Below are positions 1-10,600 of a stretch of DNA of 24,890 nt, in pieces (the stretch's first letter is position 1; each line of letters opens with the position of its first letter). The position numbers and the translations under genes were made by a program. The notes under the pieces are model-generated. The model saw only the letters and a list, made by a program, of their open reading frames with translations, was not told the DNA's origin and ran no database searches. The stretch is from assembly GCA_943704525.1 (NCBI GenBank), contig CALSCQ010000688.1, positions 1 to 24,890 on the forward strand, read 5' to 3'. The DNA is from Pigoraptor vietnamica (Eukaryota; Opisthokonta; Filasterea).

Positions 1-114
<114 letters not shown>

Positions 115-115
<1 letters not shown>

Positions 116-944
116 TGGTTGCCTGCACGGAAGAACGAGAAGGCAGTCATCAGCTTGTCGTCCTCGTCAACGACCGCCGTTGCTCTGAGGGGTGTCGGTG
201 CGAGCGATGCGGGCCGCTGCGGGCGCTGGGCGGTCGCGGGCGTAACAGCCCTCTTGGCCACCGACGCAGGCGCTCGGGGCGTCGCGGTCATCGCGATACT
301 GCACACACACAAAAGCCGCATTCAAGTCAGTGGCTGCGCCGATGAACCCCCCAAAAGGCGGAAAGGAGCACATGCCATACACGTGCCACGCTCATGCAAC
401 CAACGCAGGGCGATTGAGAACGCACCCGACGCCTGCTGTGCCGGCGTTGTCGCATACGGCCACCAAGATGCCCGTCGACGACGTGAGGAAGGCGGGTCGG
501 CGGATGCGCGCGAGGGCGGGGCCATGAATCACCGCGCCGCCGCCGAGCAGCACGTCGTCGCCTTCGACAACGGGCAGTCGCTGTGCAGCGGCATCGTCGG
601 AGACTGCAGTTGTGGTGCGGGCGTGTCAGCGCACCTCCATCTCTCGGCATGTGTGCGTATGTGTGCGTATATGTGTGTACCACACGCGCGTGTGAGGGGC
701 GATACTTACGAGAGACGGCGTAGGCGGAGAGGGGGCAATAGATGTATATGTGGCCACTGCCACTCGCAGCGATGAGCTTGACACCCGTTACGGGCGCCTG
801 AAGTTGCTAATATTAGAGTCCGACGCACCGTGCGAGGCCACACACTAAACTCATACTCTGCCCGCACACACGTGTCTGTGATACTGCAAGCAGAACACAC
901 GCACACACACTTTGACACACACTTTGACACACACACACACACAC

Positions 945-977
<33 letters not shown>

Positions 978-3051
978 TGCACGCACAAATACTCACGAGC
1001 ACACACACGAGCACGCACAAACACGCTGTCAAGGCGAAAAAACGACAGAACCACGCCCACTTACCGAGATACGGTCACGTGGGTCGGCATCAAACTCAAT
1101 GACGGAGGCCGTTGCAATGTCCGGCTCTGTGGCGTCCGTTACAAGCACGTGGAAGCGCACGCCCTCGCGCATACGCCGGGACGCCGCGAGGACAACAAGC
1201 TCATTGCTGCACGTTCGGCTATCAATTCAACAGCCACTCGCCAACAGGCGATTCACGACCAAAAATCCACCCTCAGCGCACAACATGCAGAGGACCGTTA
1301 CGCACCTCCCACGCGCGAAGTCGACCAGCTCGAGCGCATCACGCGCCACGTCAAGGTTAAGACGGCGCGAGATGTCGGCAAGAATGCCCGTCTGCCACAT
1401 CTACTCACGCGGGTTTGTGATTGCGAAGAGAAGTGAGCCACGTGGTGTGTGTGACAGCGTGCGAGGTACAAAAGACACAGCGGAATGAATATGCAGCGCA
1501 CTAAGACATTGGTCAGTCAATGCAGCAAACACGGTAGGGCATGATGAGCAAAGAGAGCCCACTTTCTCCTCGCGGACGTCGTCCATAATCCACCGCTGGA
1601 GAATCGAGTCCATGAGGACAAAGACCTCTCTGCGAACGAAAGAGAGAAAGGAAGGCGCCTGCATCAGCGAATTGTCCCACACATAATGCGAGTGCAGACG
1701 GTGGCGTCCAGTACATACTTTAGCCTCTCTGTGAACAGCATCCCCTATATCAATTCCCCACAGTCGCACCCACCGGACGCCGTCCTTTTCAGACCCCGCG
1801 CAAATCGCGCGCAGAGAGTGACCCTCCCCGTCGGCGCCCGCGGGGGGCATGCCGAGAATCGTGCTGAAGCGCCGTCCAAGCCCAGCCAGCAAGCCGCCCG
1901 ACCCCGACAGCAGCGACGGCGTGAGTGATGGCAGGCGCACGCGCCACAGCCGCCCCCGCACAGTCGCAATGATGACAGTGTTGAGCTGGAATTGAAACAA
2001 GAGAACGGATATGAGAGCCGCGCTGTTGCTGCGAGCGAAGAGCACGCATGTCGATTCTGGCCAAAGTGTGCCCATGGTGTGCAAAGGCAAATAAGCACGC
2101 ACCGAGACAACAACAACGGCGCGCGCGGGGTCGTCGACCAGCGGAATCGAGGCCTCCCGGTACACGTTGGTGGCAATGTCGTCCCAGAAGCACAGCGCGC
2201 CCGACGGAGAGCACGCAAGGAACGACGTGGTCGATGCGTCCGGCGAAGCCACAATCGCAGTGAGTGCGGCCGTGCATTCGTCGGACGGCAGCGTGAGCGT
2301 CTGGACAGGGGCCTTTTGGAACTGGGGACGGCGTGCACGTCAAGCCAACGCCTTCACAAACAGAGAGATGCATGCGACCACAATAACGTCACGCAATCAA
2401 CCAGCGAGTGATGGACACGACCAACTACGTCGCCATTACACGCGACGGGCCGTACAATGGCGGTACACACAGGGTCAAGAGACGAACATACATACCATTC
2501 CAGGTGCCTCGCACGGCCACACATACGCAGAAGCATTGACGACGACCCATGCGAAACCGCTCTCGTCCACGCTGCCCCCTGTGTTGTGTGCTCCTGCGTG
2601 CACCCAACACGCGTAAAGACGGGCGAATGCATTGGAATCCAGATATTCCGTGACAAGCGCAATGTGTGTGCGGCCACTACACACACGAAGAGTCATCGGC
2701 GGACCAACTGCGTACACTCCCACCTCCTTGCGTGCTCAATGCCTCCGCCACGCGTGTCGGCAGCGGCGACATGAGCTCAATCCTGTGCCGCGCCGGGGCC
2801 GCCGTGGCAGGGCGCATGGACGTCGCACTCATGCCCACCGGAGAAAAGATGCTGTGCGTCGGTGTCGCTGCAGACAGCACCATCGGACTCTGACGTCCAC
2901 TCATGCTGCTTCCGAGCGTGAGAGTGGGTGTTGTCGGGGCGGCGAGGGGCGTGGATGCGTGCGACGCTGCCGTGCGTGCGTGGTGTTGCGGCGTGACGGC
3001 GACGGACCGCCGGCCATAGTGCGAGGGCGTCTTGGGCTGCGAAGCGAACAT
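115..3051 (-). CDS. NUP133: NUP133-like nucleoporin, N-terminal half (10 exons, cut by the window edge)
   Basis: Scaffold nucleoporin of the Y (Nup107-160) complex. Exons, minus strand: 3051-2724, 2578-2496, 2321-2103, 1985-1774, 1629-1563, 1400-1306, 1206-1065, 797-710, 603-426, 298-115. All junctions are GT-AG and phases agree, giving 532 codons with no stop; the human protein is about 1156 aa, so the C-terminal half lies outside. What I see: a Ser/Thr/Pro-rich N-terminus, then Nup133 beta-propeller landmarks. These include PTRVAEALSTQ followed by DESGFAWVVVNASAYVW, LTLPSDE, GLGRRFSTILG (compare GIGRR in Nup133), VFVLMDSILQRW, NELVVLAAS, and EDDKLMTAFSFF where the helical part begins. Exon 6 could instead start at 1391, using the AG nine bases further on, in the same phase. 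Exon 1 could use a later GT, but the chosen one gives the best phase and homology. The ATG at 3051 is the first in frame after the divergent promoter. Confidence 0.88.
895..976. repeat. AC-rich microsatellite in NUP133 intron 7
   Basis: Interrupted then nearly perfect (AC)n, best from 926 to 976, with two ACTTTGACAC units before it. It lies inside the 267 bp intron between the exons ending at 1065 and starting at 797. In the transcript it reads (GU)n. Neighbouring NUP133 introns 8 and 9 are also GT-rich. Confidence 0.93.
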
Positions 3052-3349
3052 TCTCTATCCGAGGGACGCGCGATGCACGCGGCGGAAGAGAACCCACTCT
3101 ACTCAGTGCTTGCAACGCTGTCGGCTGACCTTGGTTGAAGATGGAACGGGCCGTGCGTGAAACACATGGGTCGGCAAGGGGCGTCGATAAAGGGGTGGAT
3201 GTTTCCGGAGTCCTAGGGCTGACTCGGCAGTTTTTACTTGAATCTCTGGCAATTTCTTGAAGAAGTAAGGCCCATTTTCTAATTAGAGTGACGCGACAAA
3301 TGGCGGGCTATTCAATTTTTGGCGCGCTTTTGGAGTGAGAAGACACGGA
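3052..3349. promoter_or_regulatory. Shared divergent promoter region of NUP133 and MMS22L
   Basis: A 298 bp gap between two start codons pointing away from each other, so it must hold both promoters and 5' leaders. It becomes AT-richer towards the MMS22L side (about 3230-3320). I see no clear TATA box. A GC-core E2F-like site at 3316-3327 and a weaker GGCGGG element near 3301 lie on the MMS22L side. Confidence 0.65.
3316..3327 (+). promoter_or_regulatory. E2F/DP-like site upstream of MMS22L
   Basis: The sequence TTTTTGGCGCGC matches the classic E2F/DP consensus (TTTSGCGC followed by S). It ends 22 bases before the first ATG of the MMS22L-like gene. Known biology: E2F sites of this type drive S-phase genes in animals and plants. 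The inference is that this replication-repair gene is cell-cycle controlled. A 12-base match can arise by chance in GC-rich DNA, so position is the main support. Confidence 0.45.
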
Positions 3350-6300
3350 ATGATTTCGGCACGCAAAATTTCAAGAGGGCACAAACAGCGCGCTGTGTCC
3401 ATCGAGCCACTCGCCATGGGCCCACACTCCGGGGGTTCTGCGCCTGCCGGCGTTGCCGCAGTGCGGAACGGCATCGTGCGTCTGTTCGGTCGCAGCTGCG
3501 TTGAGAAGGACGCCCACGAGCGACCCGCGCGCATCTTTGCCCTTGCGCGCGCGTGCATCCACTCGATGGCAGGCGCGTCATGTGCGGGGACTTCTGCCGC
3601 AGAAATAAGCGCGGCATCTTCTTTCGTCACGGCGCGCACGGCTGAGTGGGCTGCGTTTGTCGGGTGGATCGAGGGCGCCATCATGTCCCCGCACCTCACC
3701 GACGCACAGCGCACTGCGCTCGCACTCGAAGTCGCGCAACTCAGCAAGGGTCTCTCGCCACTCGTGCGAAGATGGCCTGTTGGTGCACGCGTCGCATCCG
3801 GCATCGACGTCGCTCTCGAAGCAGCCGCGCACGCGCACAGCGCCGTCCTGCGAGCCCGTGTGGACCTCCTCTCGCTGTCCGCGCTGCTGCCGTCGCTCTC
3901 TGCCGCCGGGCCCTCCAGCGGTGAGCCGCTCGGTCGCGACAGTGCCGATGACTTTTTGGTCGATCTCATCCTCCTCTTCGTCGACGCACGCGCGTCCGTG
4001 GCGACGAATCCGTCCACTGGCGCGGCGACGGCGCTGGCAGATGCGTGGCGTCAGCTTCGAAAGGCCCTCACGCCCACCACCGACGACGGCGGCGACGCTT
4101 TCTGGGCATCGTTCAACCGCCGCGTGAATGCGCTGGACCCCTCCTCGGGCGAGCCGTCGAAGCTTCATGGCGAATACAGCGCGCGGCCCCTTCTCACGCC
4201 TGCCGAGTGGAGCGACTTTGCTTGGGATTTGCTTGCATTTGTCACGCGTGCGACCGAGGGCCGGAGTTCGGCGGCGGACATTGCGCACAGCGCGGGCAAT
4301 TGGGCCATGGTCGAGCACCTGCTCAAGGCGGTCGCACGTGATGGGCAGCCGAGTCGCGCTGTCCTTCTCCGCGTGCTCGCTCTCTGCGTCCACTGGCCGC
4401 CGCACACGCCCGCTATTGAGTTGATATGGGACGCCTTCCGCAAAACCCGCCTGGACGACAGCGCGACGGCACCCCGCGGGGCCGCACTGGCGCTGCCGGG
4501 CTTCCTCGATCCACGCTCGCAGGACTTTGTGCTCGTACAGAATCCTCCGTTTGCGTCCGTTGCGTCGCCCGCTGCGGACGACACGCCCTTTGCCCTCTTT
4601 CTTCGCGCTGTGCTGGTCATGTTGCGACGAGATGAGGCAGCCGCGCGCCACCCGCACGACGCCGACTCGGTCGAGGCGCGTCGCACCGTCAAGCTCGTCT
4701 CTCGGCTGCTATTGACTTTGCCGAAGGTATCGGTCGCCGTCCACGGCGAGGGAGACCTGCAGCACACCAGCGCCCCCAATTCGGGCACCTCAACAACGCC
4801 AACGGCGCTGCGGAATCAGCTCGCGCTTCTTGTTGCGCTGTCGTCTGTCGGGTCGGCCTCGCATCGACAACAGCTGGCTGCGCGGATGGGGTCAGTGCTT
4901 GACTGGGACCGTTCGGACCACACTGCGCGGGAACTGTTCATTGCTTCGCTCGTGTCCATGTGCGTCGCAATGGCGTGCGGTGACGCGGACATTGAGACTC
5001 CCTGCCGTTCCATAACGGAAGTCGCGGCAATTTTGCGCACGGACTTGGTCCGTGGCGTGGGGCGACCCGCTGTTCGACTTGCCGTCGCGCTCTTGGGTGG
5101 GTGCGCGGACATACTGCGCTGGTGCGTGGCACGGGCCGCTGATGCGTGTTCGACAGCGGCCGTCGGCAACCTTCTGCACATCGCACGCGCGTCGCTCGCC
5201 CTGTCGCAGTCGCTGCTTGATCCCCACCGCGAGCTAGGCGAGGATTTACGTCCGCACTCCGCCTCGCTCTTGGCCGACGCGTGCTCTGCGCTTCTCTCGG
5301 ATGGCGTCGCCGCATCCTTGGGACTGCGACCTGCGCTCGCCGTTTCTGTCGCCGTGGACGATTCCGATGCGTCTCAGGACGATCTCATCTTTGCGTGCAG
5401 TGAGATTGACGACATCCTCGCTACGGCCGGCGCGCCGTCGAGACCGAGTGCGGCACCTCTACCAGCAGCACCGAGCGAGGCGCTCGCGACGAACATAGAT
5501 GCGCTCGCCGCCGCGCTCTTTGCTGCTTTTGAGGGCCTGTGGACGTACGTGCGCTACCGCCCGAAGGAGTCGCTGGGACCAATCGCATCCGCGATGGCGC
5601 ACCTGGCAAACGCGACCGTGTGCGTCTGCGAGAGCCTGCCCGAGGCTCGATACCGGAAGATTCGCAACGGTCCGCGCCTGACGTGGGCGTGGATGTCGTC
5701 CACTTTGGGCCCCGGGAGCGCGTGGGCGAAGGTCGTCGGTTCGCCGACCGAGCGGCGCTTGCTGGTGCTCCAGCTGTGGAGCAAGCTGCTGTCTCTCGTG
5801 CGCCCGCCCACACTGTGTCCGTTTGGCGACAATGTGGGCCCCGCCATCGCAATGTGGCTGGCGTTTGTGTGTGACGTTGATGCCCCTCAACACGACGTGT
5901 CCGTTCTCACGGTAGAGCTTGCTCGTCGCGTCCCTCTGTTTGCTCGGGTCGTTGGCATGCCGCTGGCGGATTTCGGGCGACTGTCTTCTTCGGCGGTCGA
6001 GTCGCGCCTGCAAGTGCTCGCTTCCTTTTTCAAGGGCAGCGCGGCGCCTGAGGTGCAGGGCGTTCGGTGGCTGGGGGACCTCGGCGACATCGTTGCGTCG
6101 CTGCAGACATGTGACGATGCCTCTCGCACAGTAAGTGCGACAGAACGTGCGGCTTTCTGCGGTTGCGTGTGCGCTCTCGCTTTTGAGCATGCGGGCGGCA
6201 TTCTCGGCGCCGGCAAGCCCGCCGCGCTTGTCCGCCTTGTCTCCGCCTGTTTGTCGCCAGCGGCTGTCGCGGCGCTCTCGCCGGGGTTCAGGCTTCGCGG

Positions 6301-7441
6301 CACCGAAGGTCAAGCGGGCGAAGACGTCCTGAACACCGTTGTGCGCTCAGTGCTACTGGGGTGCGCACGCGTGCCGCCGAGTCCTCAACGAAACACACTC
6401 ATGGCCGCCGTTGCTGACGCCGTGAAGCACGTGATCGATGCGCCCCACGCGGAGTCGCCGCAGTCGGACGAGTCGGCGTCGCCCCGTGCCCGACTGAAGG
6501 TAATCGCTGCCGCCCTCGGCGCTTCGGAGAGTAGCAGCGTGCGTACCCACCTCGTCGACGGACTTGTGCGCCACTACGCCCAACAGCTGCTCTATGAGTC
6601 GCCCGCGCAGGCGGTCCTGGACCCGCTGGCCGCCGAGTACGATGCGCAAATCGCGCCGGCCGAGAATGCGGCTGCCGAGTCTGCGGGTCGGATTGTTGCG
6701 CTCGCGCAGTTTCTCATCACGGACACGCTTGAGCGGGGTGTCGCGGATGCGTCGAGCGCGGCGGCTGTGGTCGGCGCGTGCGACGAGTGGGTGAAGTCCG
6801 TCGGGCCGTTTCTTCTGGCAGTCGCATGCATGTTCATGCGAACATCGTCCGGACAGCGCCCGTTTTACGTGGCGGCCAAGGCGGCCGAGGAACACGCGCG
6901 CGTCGTTTCTCTCGCACAAGTGGCCATTCCGCAGGCCGGCACAGACGGCCACTTGTTTGTGGCCTTTGCGAAGACAGTGTGCGACGTGGCTGTGCGCGAG
7001 TTCGCGATCGCGCTGCGCAGCATGTCCGGCGCGCCTGCCGACGCCCAGGTATTCTCGGACGATCTGCGCCACATGCACACTGCCGTGAGCGAGCTCGTTG
7101 CGATGGCCAAGGGGGCGCGTCGCGCGTCACTGTATGCCCCGGCGGCGCGCGATTCAGCGACGGACGTCCTGCTGGGCGACGTGGGTGGTCGGCTCTTCGT
7201 GCGGCGGCTGGCCCGCCTGCACCGTCTCCAGCGCTCGAGCAAGCAGCCGCGCCCCTCGTCGGCGGCCTCGTGGATGGCTCTGTCCGCATTTGCGGTTCAC
7301 CCCTGGACGCGCGAGCACGTGATATCGACCGTACTCCCCGTGCTGCGCGCGTGCATACCCGCGGATGAAGACGCAGGCGCCAAGCCGCGGCCATTTGCGA
7401 AAGAGCTGCGCAAGCTTATGACGGTTGCCGGTGTGCCGTGA
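3350..7441 (+). CDS. MMS22L: MMS22L-like replication-fork repair protein, intronless
   Basis: In animals MMS22L pairs with TONSL, binds newly replicated chromatin and helps load RAD51 at damaged forks. This 1363-aa reading frame is close to human MMS22L (about 1240 aa) and looks all-helical with no other known domain. The best match to human MMS22L runs from about residue 250 to 500: FW..FN, then DFAWDLLAFVT, then NW.MVEHLLK (about 317), LR.LALCVHWPPHTPAIELIW, LPGFLD, FALFLRAVLVML, and a following LRNQLALLVALSSV. VRTHLVDGLVRHYAQQLL further on resembles the C-terminal MMS22L block. The first ATG is 3350; an ATG at 3416 has a stronger context (GCCATGG) and would give 1341 aa. The frame can also be opened by a GTG at 3335, which I do not use. 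No intron is needed over 4 kb. Confidence 0.78.
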   Translation: MISARKISRGHKQRAVSIEPLAMGPHSGGSAPAGVAAVRNGIVRLFGRSCVEKDAHERPARIFALARACIHSMAGASCAGTSAAEISAASSFVTARTAEWAAFVGWIEGAIMSPHLTDAQRTALALEVAQLSKGLSPLVRRWPVGARVASGIDVALEAAAHAHSAVLRARVDLLSLSALLPSLSAAGPSSGEPLGRDSADDFLVDLILLFVDARASVATNPSTGAATALADAWRQLRKALTPTTDDGGDAFWASFNRRVNALDPSSGEPSKLHGEYSARPLLTPAEWSDFAWDLLAFVTRATEGRSSAADIAHSAGNWAMVEHLLKAVARDGQPSRAVLLRVLALCVHWPPHTPAIELIWDAFRKTRLDDSATAPRGAALALPGFLDPRSQDFVLVQNPPFASVASPAADDTPFALFLRAVLVMLRRDEAAARHPHDADSVEARRTVKLVSRLLLTLPKVSVAVHGEGDLQHTSAPNSGTSTTPTALRNQLALLVALSSVGSASHRQQLAARMGSVLDWDRSDHTARELFIASLVSMCVAMACGDADIETPCRSITEVAAILRTDLVRGVGRPAVRLAVALLGGCADILRWCVARAADACSTAAVGNLLHIARASLALSQSLLDPHRELGEDLRPHSASLLADACSALLSDGVAASLGLRPALAVSVAVDDSDASQDDLIFACSEIDDILATAGAPSRPSAAPLPAAPSEALATNIDALAAALFAAFEGLWTYVRYRPKESLGPIASAMAHLANATVCVCESLPEARYRKIRNGPRLTWAWMSSTLGPGSAWAKVVGSPTERRLLVLQLWSKLLSLVRPPTLCPFGDNVGPAIAMWLAFVCDVDAPQHDVSVLTVELARRVPLFARVVGMPLADFGRLSSSAVESRLQVLASFFKGSAAPEVQGVRWLGDLGDIVASLQTCDDASRTVSATERAAFCGCVCALAFEHAGGILGAGKPAALVRLVSACLSPAAVAALSPGFRLRGTEGQAGEDVLNTVVRSVLLGCARVPPSPQRNTLMAAVADAVKHVIDAPHAESPQSDESASPRARLKVIAAALGASESSSVRTHLVDGLVRHYAQQLLYESPAQAVLDPLAAEYDAQIAPAENAAAESAGRIVALAQFLITDTLERGVADASSAAAVVGACDEWVKSVGPFLLAVACMFMRTSSGQRPFYVAAKAAEEHARVVSLAQVAIPQAGTDGHLFVAFAKTVCDVAVREFAIALRSMSGAPADAQVFSDDLRHMHTAVSELVAMAKGARRASLYAPAARDSATDVLLGDVGGRLFVRRLARLHRLQRSSKQPRPSSAASWMALSAFAVHPWTREHVISTVLPVLRACIPADEDAGAKPRPFAKELRKLMTVAGVP

Positions 7442-7687
7442 TCTAGAAGCAAAAACAATCGTGGCAGACTGGCTGGCCCAGCGCCACTTTGGTCGCGGCA
7501 CACATAATAGTAAACTTTCATTGCGGAGCTGAGACGGTCCCATGCGGCAATGCGGGCGCGGGAGTCGCTGGTGCGGACGCTTACTCGCCCCAGATACGAC
7601 AACCCACGTGTGCGCCCGACACCAAAGCACGCAGGCGCATGTCACAGACACAAACAACACGCAACAGTGACGTCCGTGGCAACGGCT
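7442..7687. other. Convergent intergenic spacer (MMS22L / RGS22 3' ends)
   Basis: A 246 bp gap between two stop codons facing each other, so it holds both 3' UTRs and polyadenylation signals. I see no AATAAA on either strand and no open frame with recognisable homology. Confidence 0.7.
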
Positions 7688-10600
7688 TCACTTGCGCGAC
7701 TTGAGCACCTCTCCGCCGCCGACCGACCCGTCAATGGGCGGCAGACGCGCCATGGACGAGGCGCCGAGCAGCCGCTCCTCCTCCGCGATCGACGGCCGGC
7801 TTGGGCGCGACTGGCTCTTGCGACGCCGCTTGCCCTTGCCGTCCCCTAGCGCCGCAGGGTCAATCTCGTTGATGTTGACCCCCTCCTTCGTGCGGACGTG
7901 CGGGCCGACGGGACGCAGCGAGAGGGGCAGGCGGTTGAGCTGGAGCAGGAGGTCCCCGAGGCTCAGCACAGCCGTCGGCCGCGCGAATGGGGCCGCACCC
8001 CTCGGCCTCGGTCGGCTCTCTTTCGGTCGCTGCTTCAGATAGGGGAGTCGCTTCTGCTCGCGCCTCGCGGCGGCCTCAGCGCGGAGGCGGGCAAGGTCTC
8101 CGTCGTACCGCGCGAACGACGGCCACAGCTGCAGCAGGCGATCGAAGATGGCCGACTGCGCGCGAGAGAAGAGCGATTTGGGGCGGACGTAGCGCCGCGC
8201 CATGATGTCGGCAAGGTTCTCCTCCGTGACGGTGATCTGGATGGCCGGGGGAATGACCGATTCGAGGAAGCAATCGAAGATGGCGGCGATCTTGAGGCCC
8301 ACGAGCACGTCGTAGTTGCACGTCTTGATGAACTTGTAGCGCTCCACTTCCTGCCAAAAATCAAACTCGGGGTCGGCCACGTGCCCGCTCGTGCGGACGA
8401 ACGTGCGGAACCGCGACTCGCCCTTGTCGCTGAGCAGCGCCGCGCGGCACCCAAGCACGCTCCGGTACGCGTAACGCCACATGTTCTGGGGGACGGGCAG
8501 CGTGATACGTGAGCGAGAGATGCAAACGCGACAGTGAAATACCGCACCACAGTCGATACGCAAGTCGCACAAGCAATGCCCACCCTGATTTTGGCCCTCT
8601 GTCGCGGGTTGTCCGCCTTGAAGCCGACCTTCGGTCCCCGGCCCTTCCCGTCCATCGACCGCTTCAGGTCTATCTCCGACGGGTGCTTGACCATAAATTG
8701 GCGCGCGGACGGCAGCAGCGACGGGTCGATGCGCGGCTCCTTCTCCTTGGGCGGCAGCGCATGCTCCAGCGTACGCAGCACGCGCTCACGGTGCATGTCC
8801 GTCCCGGGCGGCTTGTCCACAACGACGCCCTTGAGGTGGTCCGGCTTGGCTTTCGGAGGCGGCGCCGCCGGTTCCTTGGACTTGCGGCGCACAGGCGGCT
8901 GCGCGGGCTTCGGGCGCGGGCGAGAGAAGAGCAGGGACTCGGCCGAGCCAAATCCCGTTGCGGCCGCCACGGCGGGATCGCTCGGCGGTTGCAGCAGCTG
9001 CGCAATGTCCTCAAGCGCCGACTCGATCGCGGCAGCGTCAGGGGGTGCCGGCGATGGCGTCGCTTCGACGCGCGGCGGGGGCACGGCAAGACCCCCCTCG
9101 GCGCCGTCTTCGTCGCTCGAACAGGAGGACGAGTCCATGCACGTACACCCCTCCTCGCACGACGAGTAGTCCGAGTCGCTGCCGCTGTAAGACCCGGTCT
9201 CTCTCGTCGCAGAGCCGGTCCTCGACGCCGCGTGCGACGCCGCGCGCGACGCTTCATCGACTGCCGACAGCTCGCCATCGTTGCGCACGTACATTCCAAA
9301 GGGCTTGTCCGTGTGCGCCGCAGTGGCCACTTCGGACACCGACCGGCGCTGCACGCGGCCCGCACGCTTTACGGGCACGGCCCGTTGAGCCACAACGACC
9401 GCCGCGTCCCCGCTGTCACGGGACCCGTCGTCCGCGGCTGCTCCGTCGCTCCCACCGGTCTCGTCTTCCGCGCGACCTTCGTCCTCCACGACGCTGACAT
9501 CGTCCTCTCCCGGCACCTCAGGCTCCGCCCTGAGCGCGCCTGTGCTGTGCGCATACATGCCGTATGGCTTGTCCGCCACGGCCGACTCCCCCTTCTCCAC
9601 GGTTGCCAGCGACTTGCGCGCGCGGGAGGCACGTCGCACCGTGGGTTCCGTGTGCTGCTGCCTCTCGACGACGTGGCCCTCGGGTTCCGCCATGAGGTCG
9701 CCGGTGCTGTGCGCGTACATCCCGTACGGCTTGTCCGCAACTGCCGACTCCCCCTTCTCGACCTTCGCAAGGGACTTGCGCGCGCGCGACGCACGGCGCA
9801 CCGTGTGCTCGCCGTGCTGTCGAGTCTCGACAACATGGAGCTCAGAATCGCGCCGAGTCCCCTCGTTCGCCGCAGATTCGACCTCGACGATGGTTTCTTC
9901 GGAGGGCGGCGATACGTGACTGGACTGACCCTCACCGTGCGCGTGCGTGTCCGATACGGCAAACGAGCCGCGCTTCGCCGCGTGCTTCAGGTGACCCAAC
10001 TCGCGCAACACGGCCTCCTCCATCGCCGATGCCGTAGCGTCACGTGACGGCCCGTGGGACCGCGACGCGAGCGACTTCTCGTCCTCTTCGGCCAGGCGCA
10101 CTCCAGGCGTGGCGGCCGCCGGATCGAGCCCAAACGTGAGCGACATTTCCACGGAGGGGTCCACGCCGCCGTCCATGAATGTGGCGCGACTCGAGCGGCT
10201 GTGCATGCCCGTGTCCGCGCTCGCCTCCTTCGGGTGCTCCGCACTGCGCGATCGCTGACGCTTGACGTCCCTGTCGTCGGCCCGAAGCGACTTGTCGCGA
10301 GTCTTGAGCCCGTGGAGCGCGCACGGCTTTCGCGGACGCTTCTTCTTCTTCGCCGGCGCACCTGCCGCAGCGTGAGTTGCTTCATCGTCACCGACGGGCC
10401 CATCGACAACCACAACGACGGGCGCCGCCGCGGCCGAGTTGTCCGTGCTGTCCGCGGGCGCACTCGCAATGTCCCCCTCCGGGCGGTCCGCGGTCACGGA
10501 ATCTCCGCCCTCCACAGCAGCCGCGCTCCCTTCTTCCGTCGGGTCCGCAGTGCCCTCGGCGTCGGGCTTCGCGGGCGACACACTCACGTCGCCGCCGCGC

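Noticed and set aside
830-1102. Frames coding for poly Thr-His or Cys-Val
   Set aside because: They are translations of the (AC)n microsatellite in an intron.
1401-2252. Continuous 283-codon minus-strand frame taken as one exon
   Set aside because: It reads through three NUP133 introns (2102-1986, 1773-1630, 1562-1401). Removing them restores the match to Nup133, while the translated intron parts match nothing.
3335-3349. GTG as the start of the MMS22L frame
   Set aside because: Nuclear eukaryotic genes start at ATG; the first in-frame ATG is 3350.
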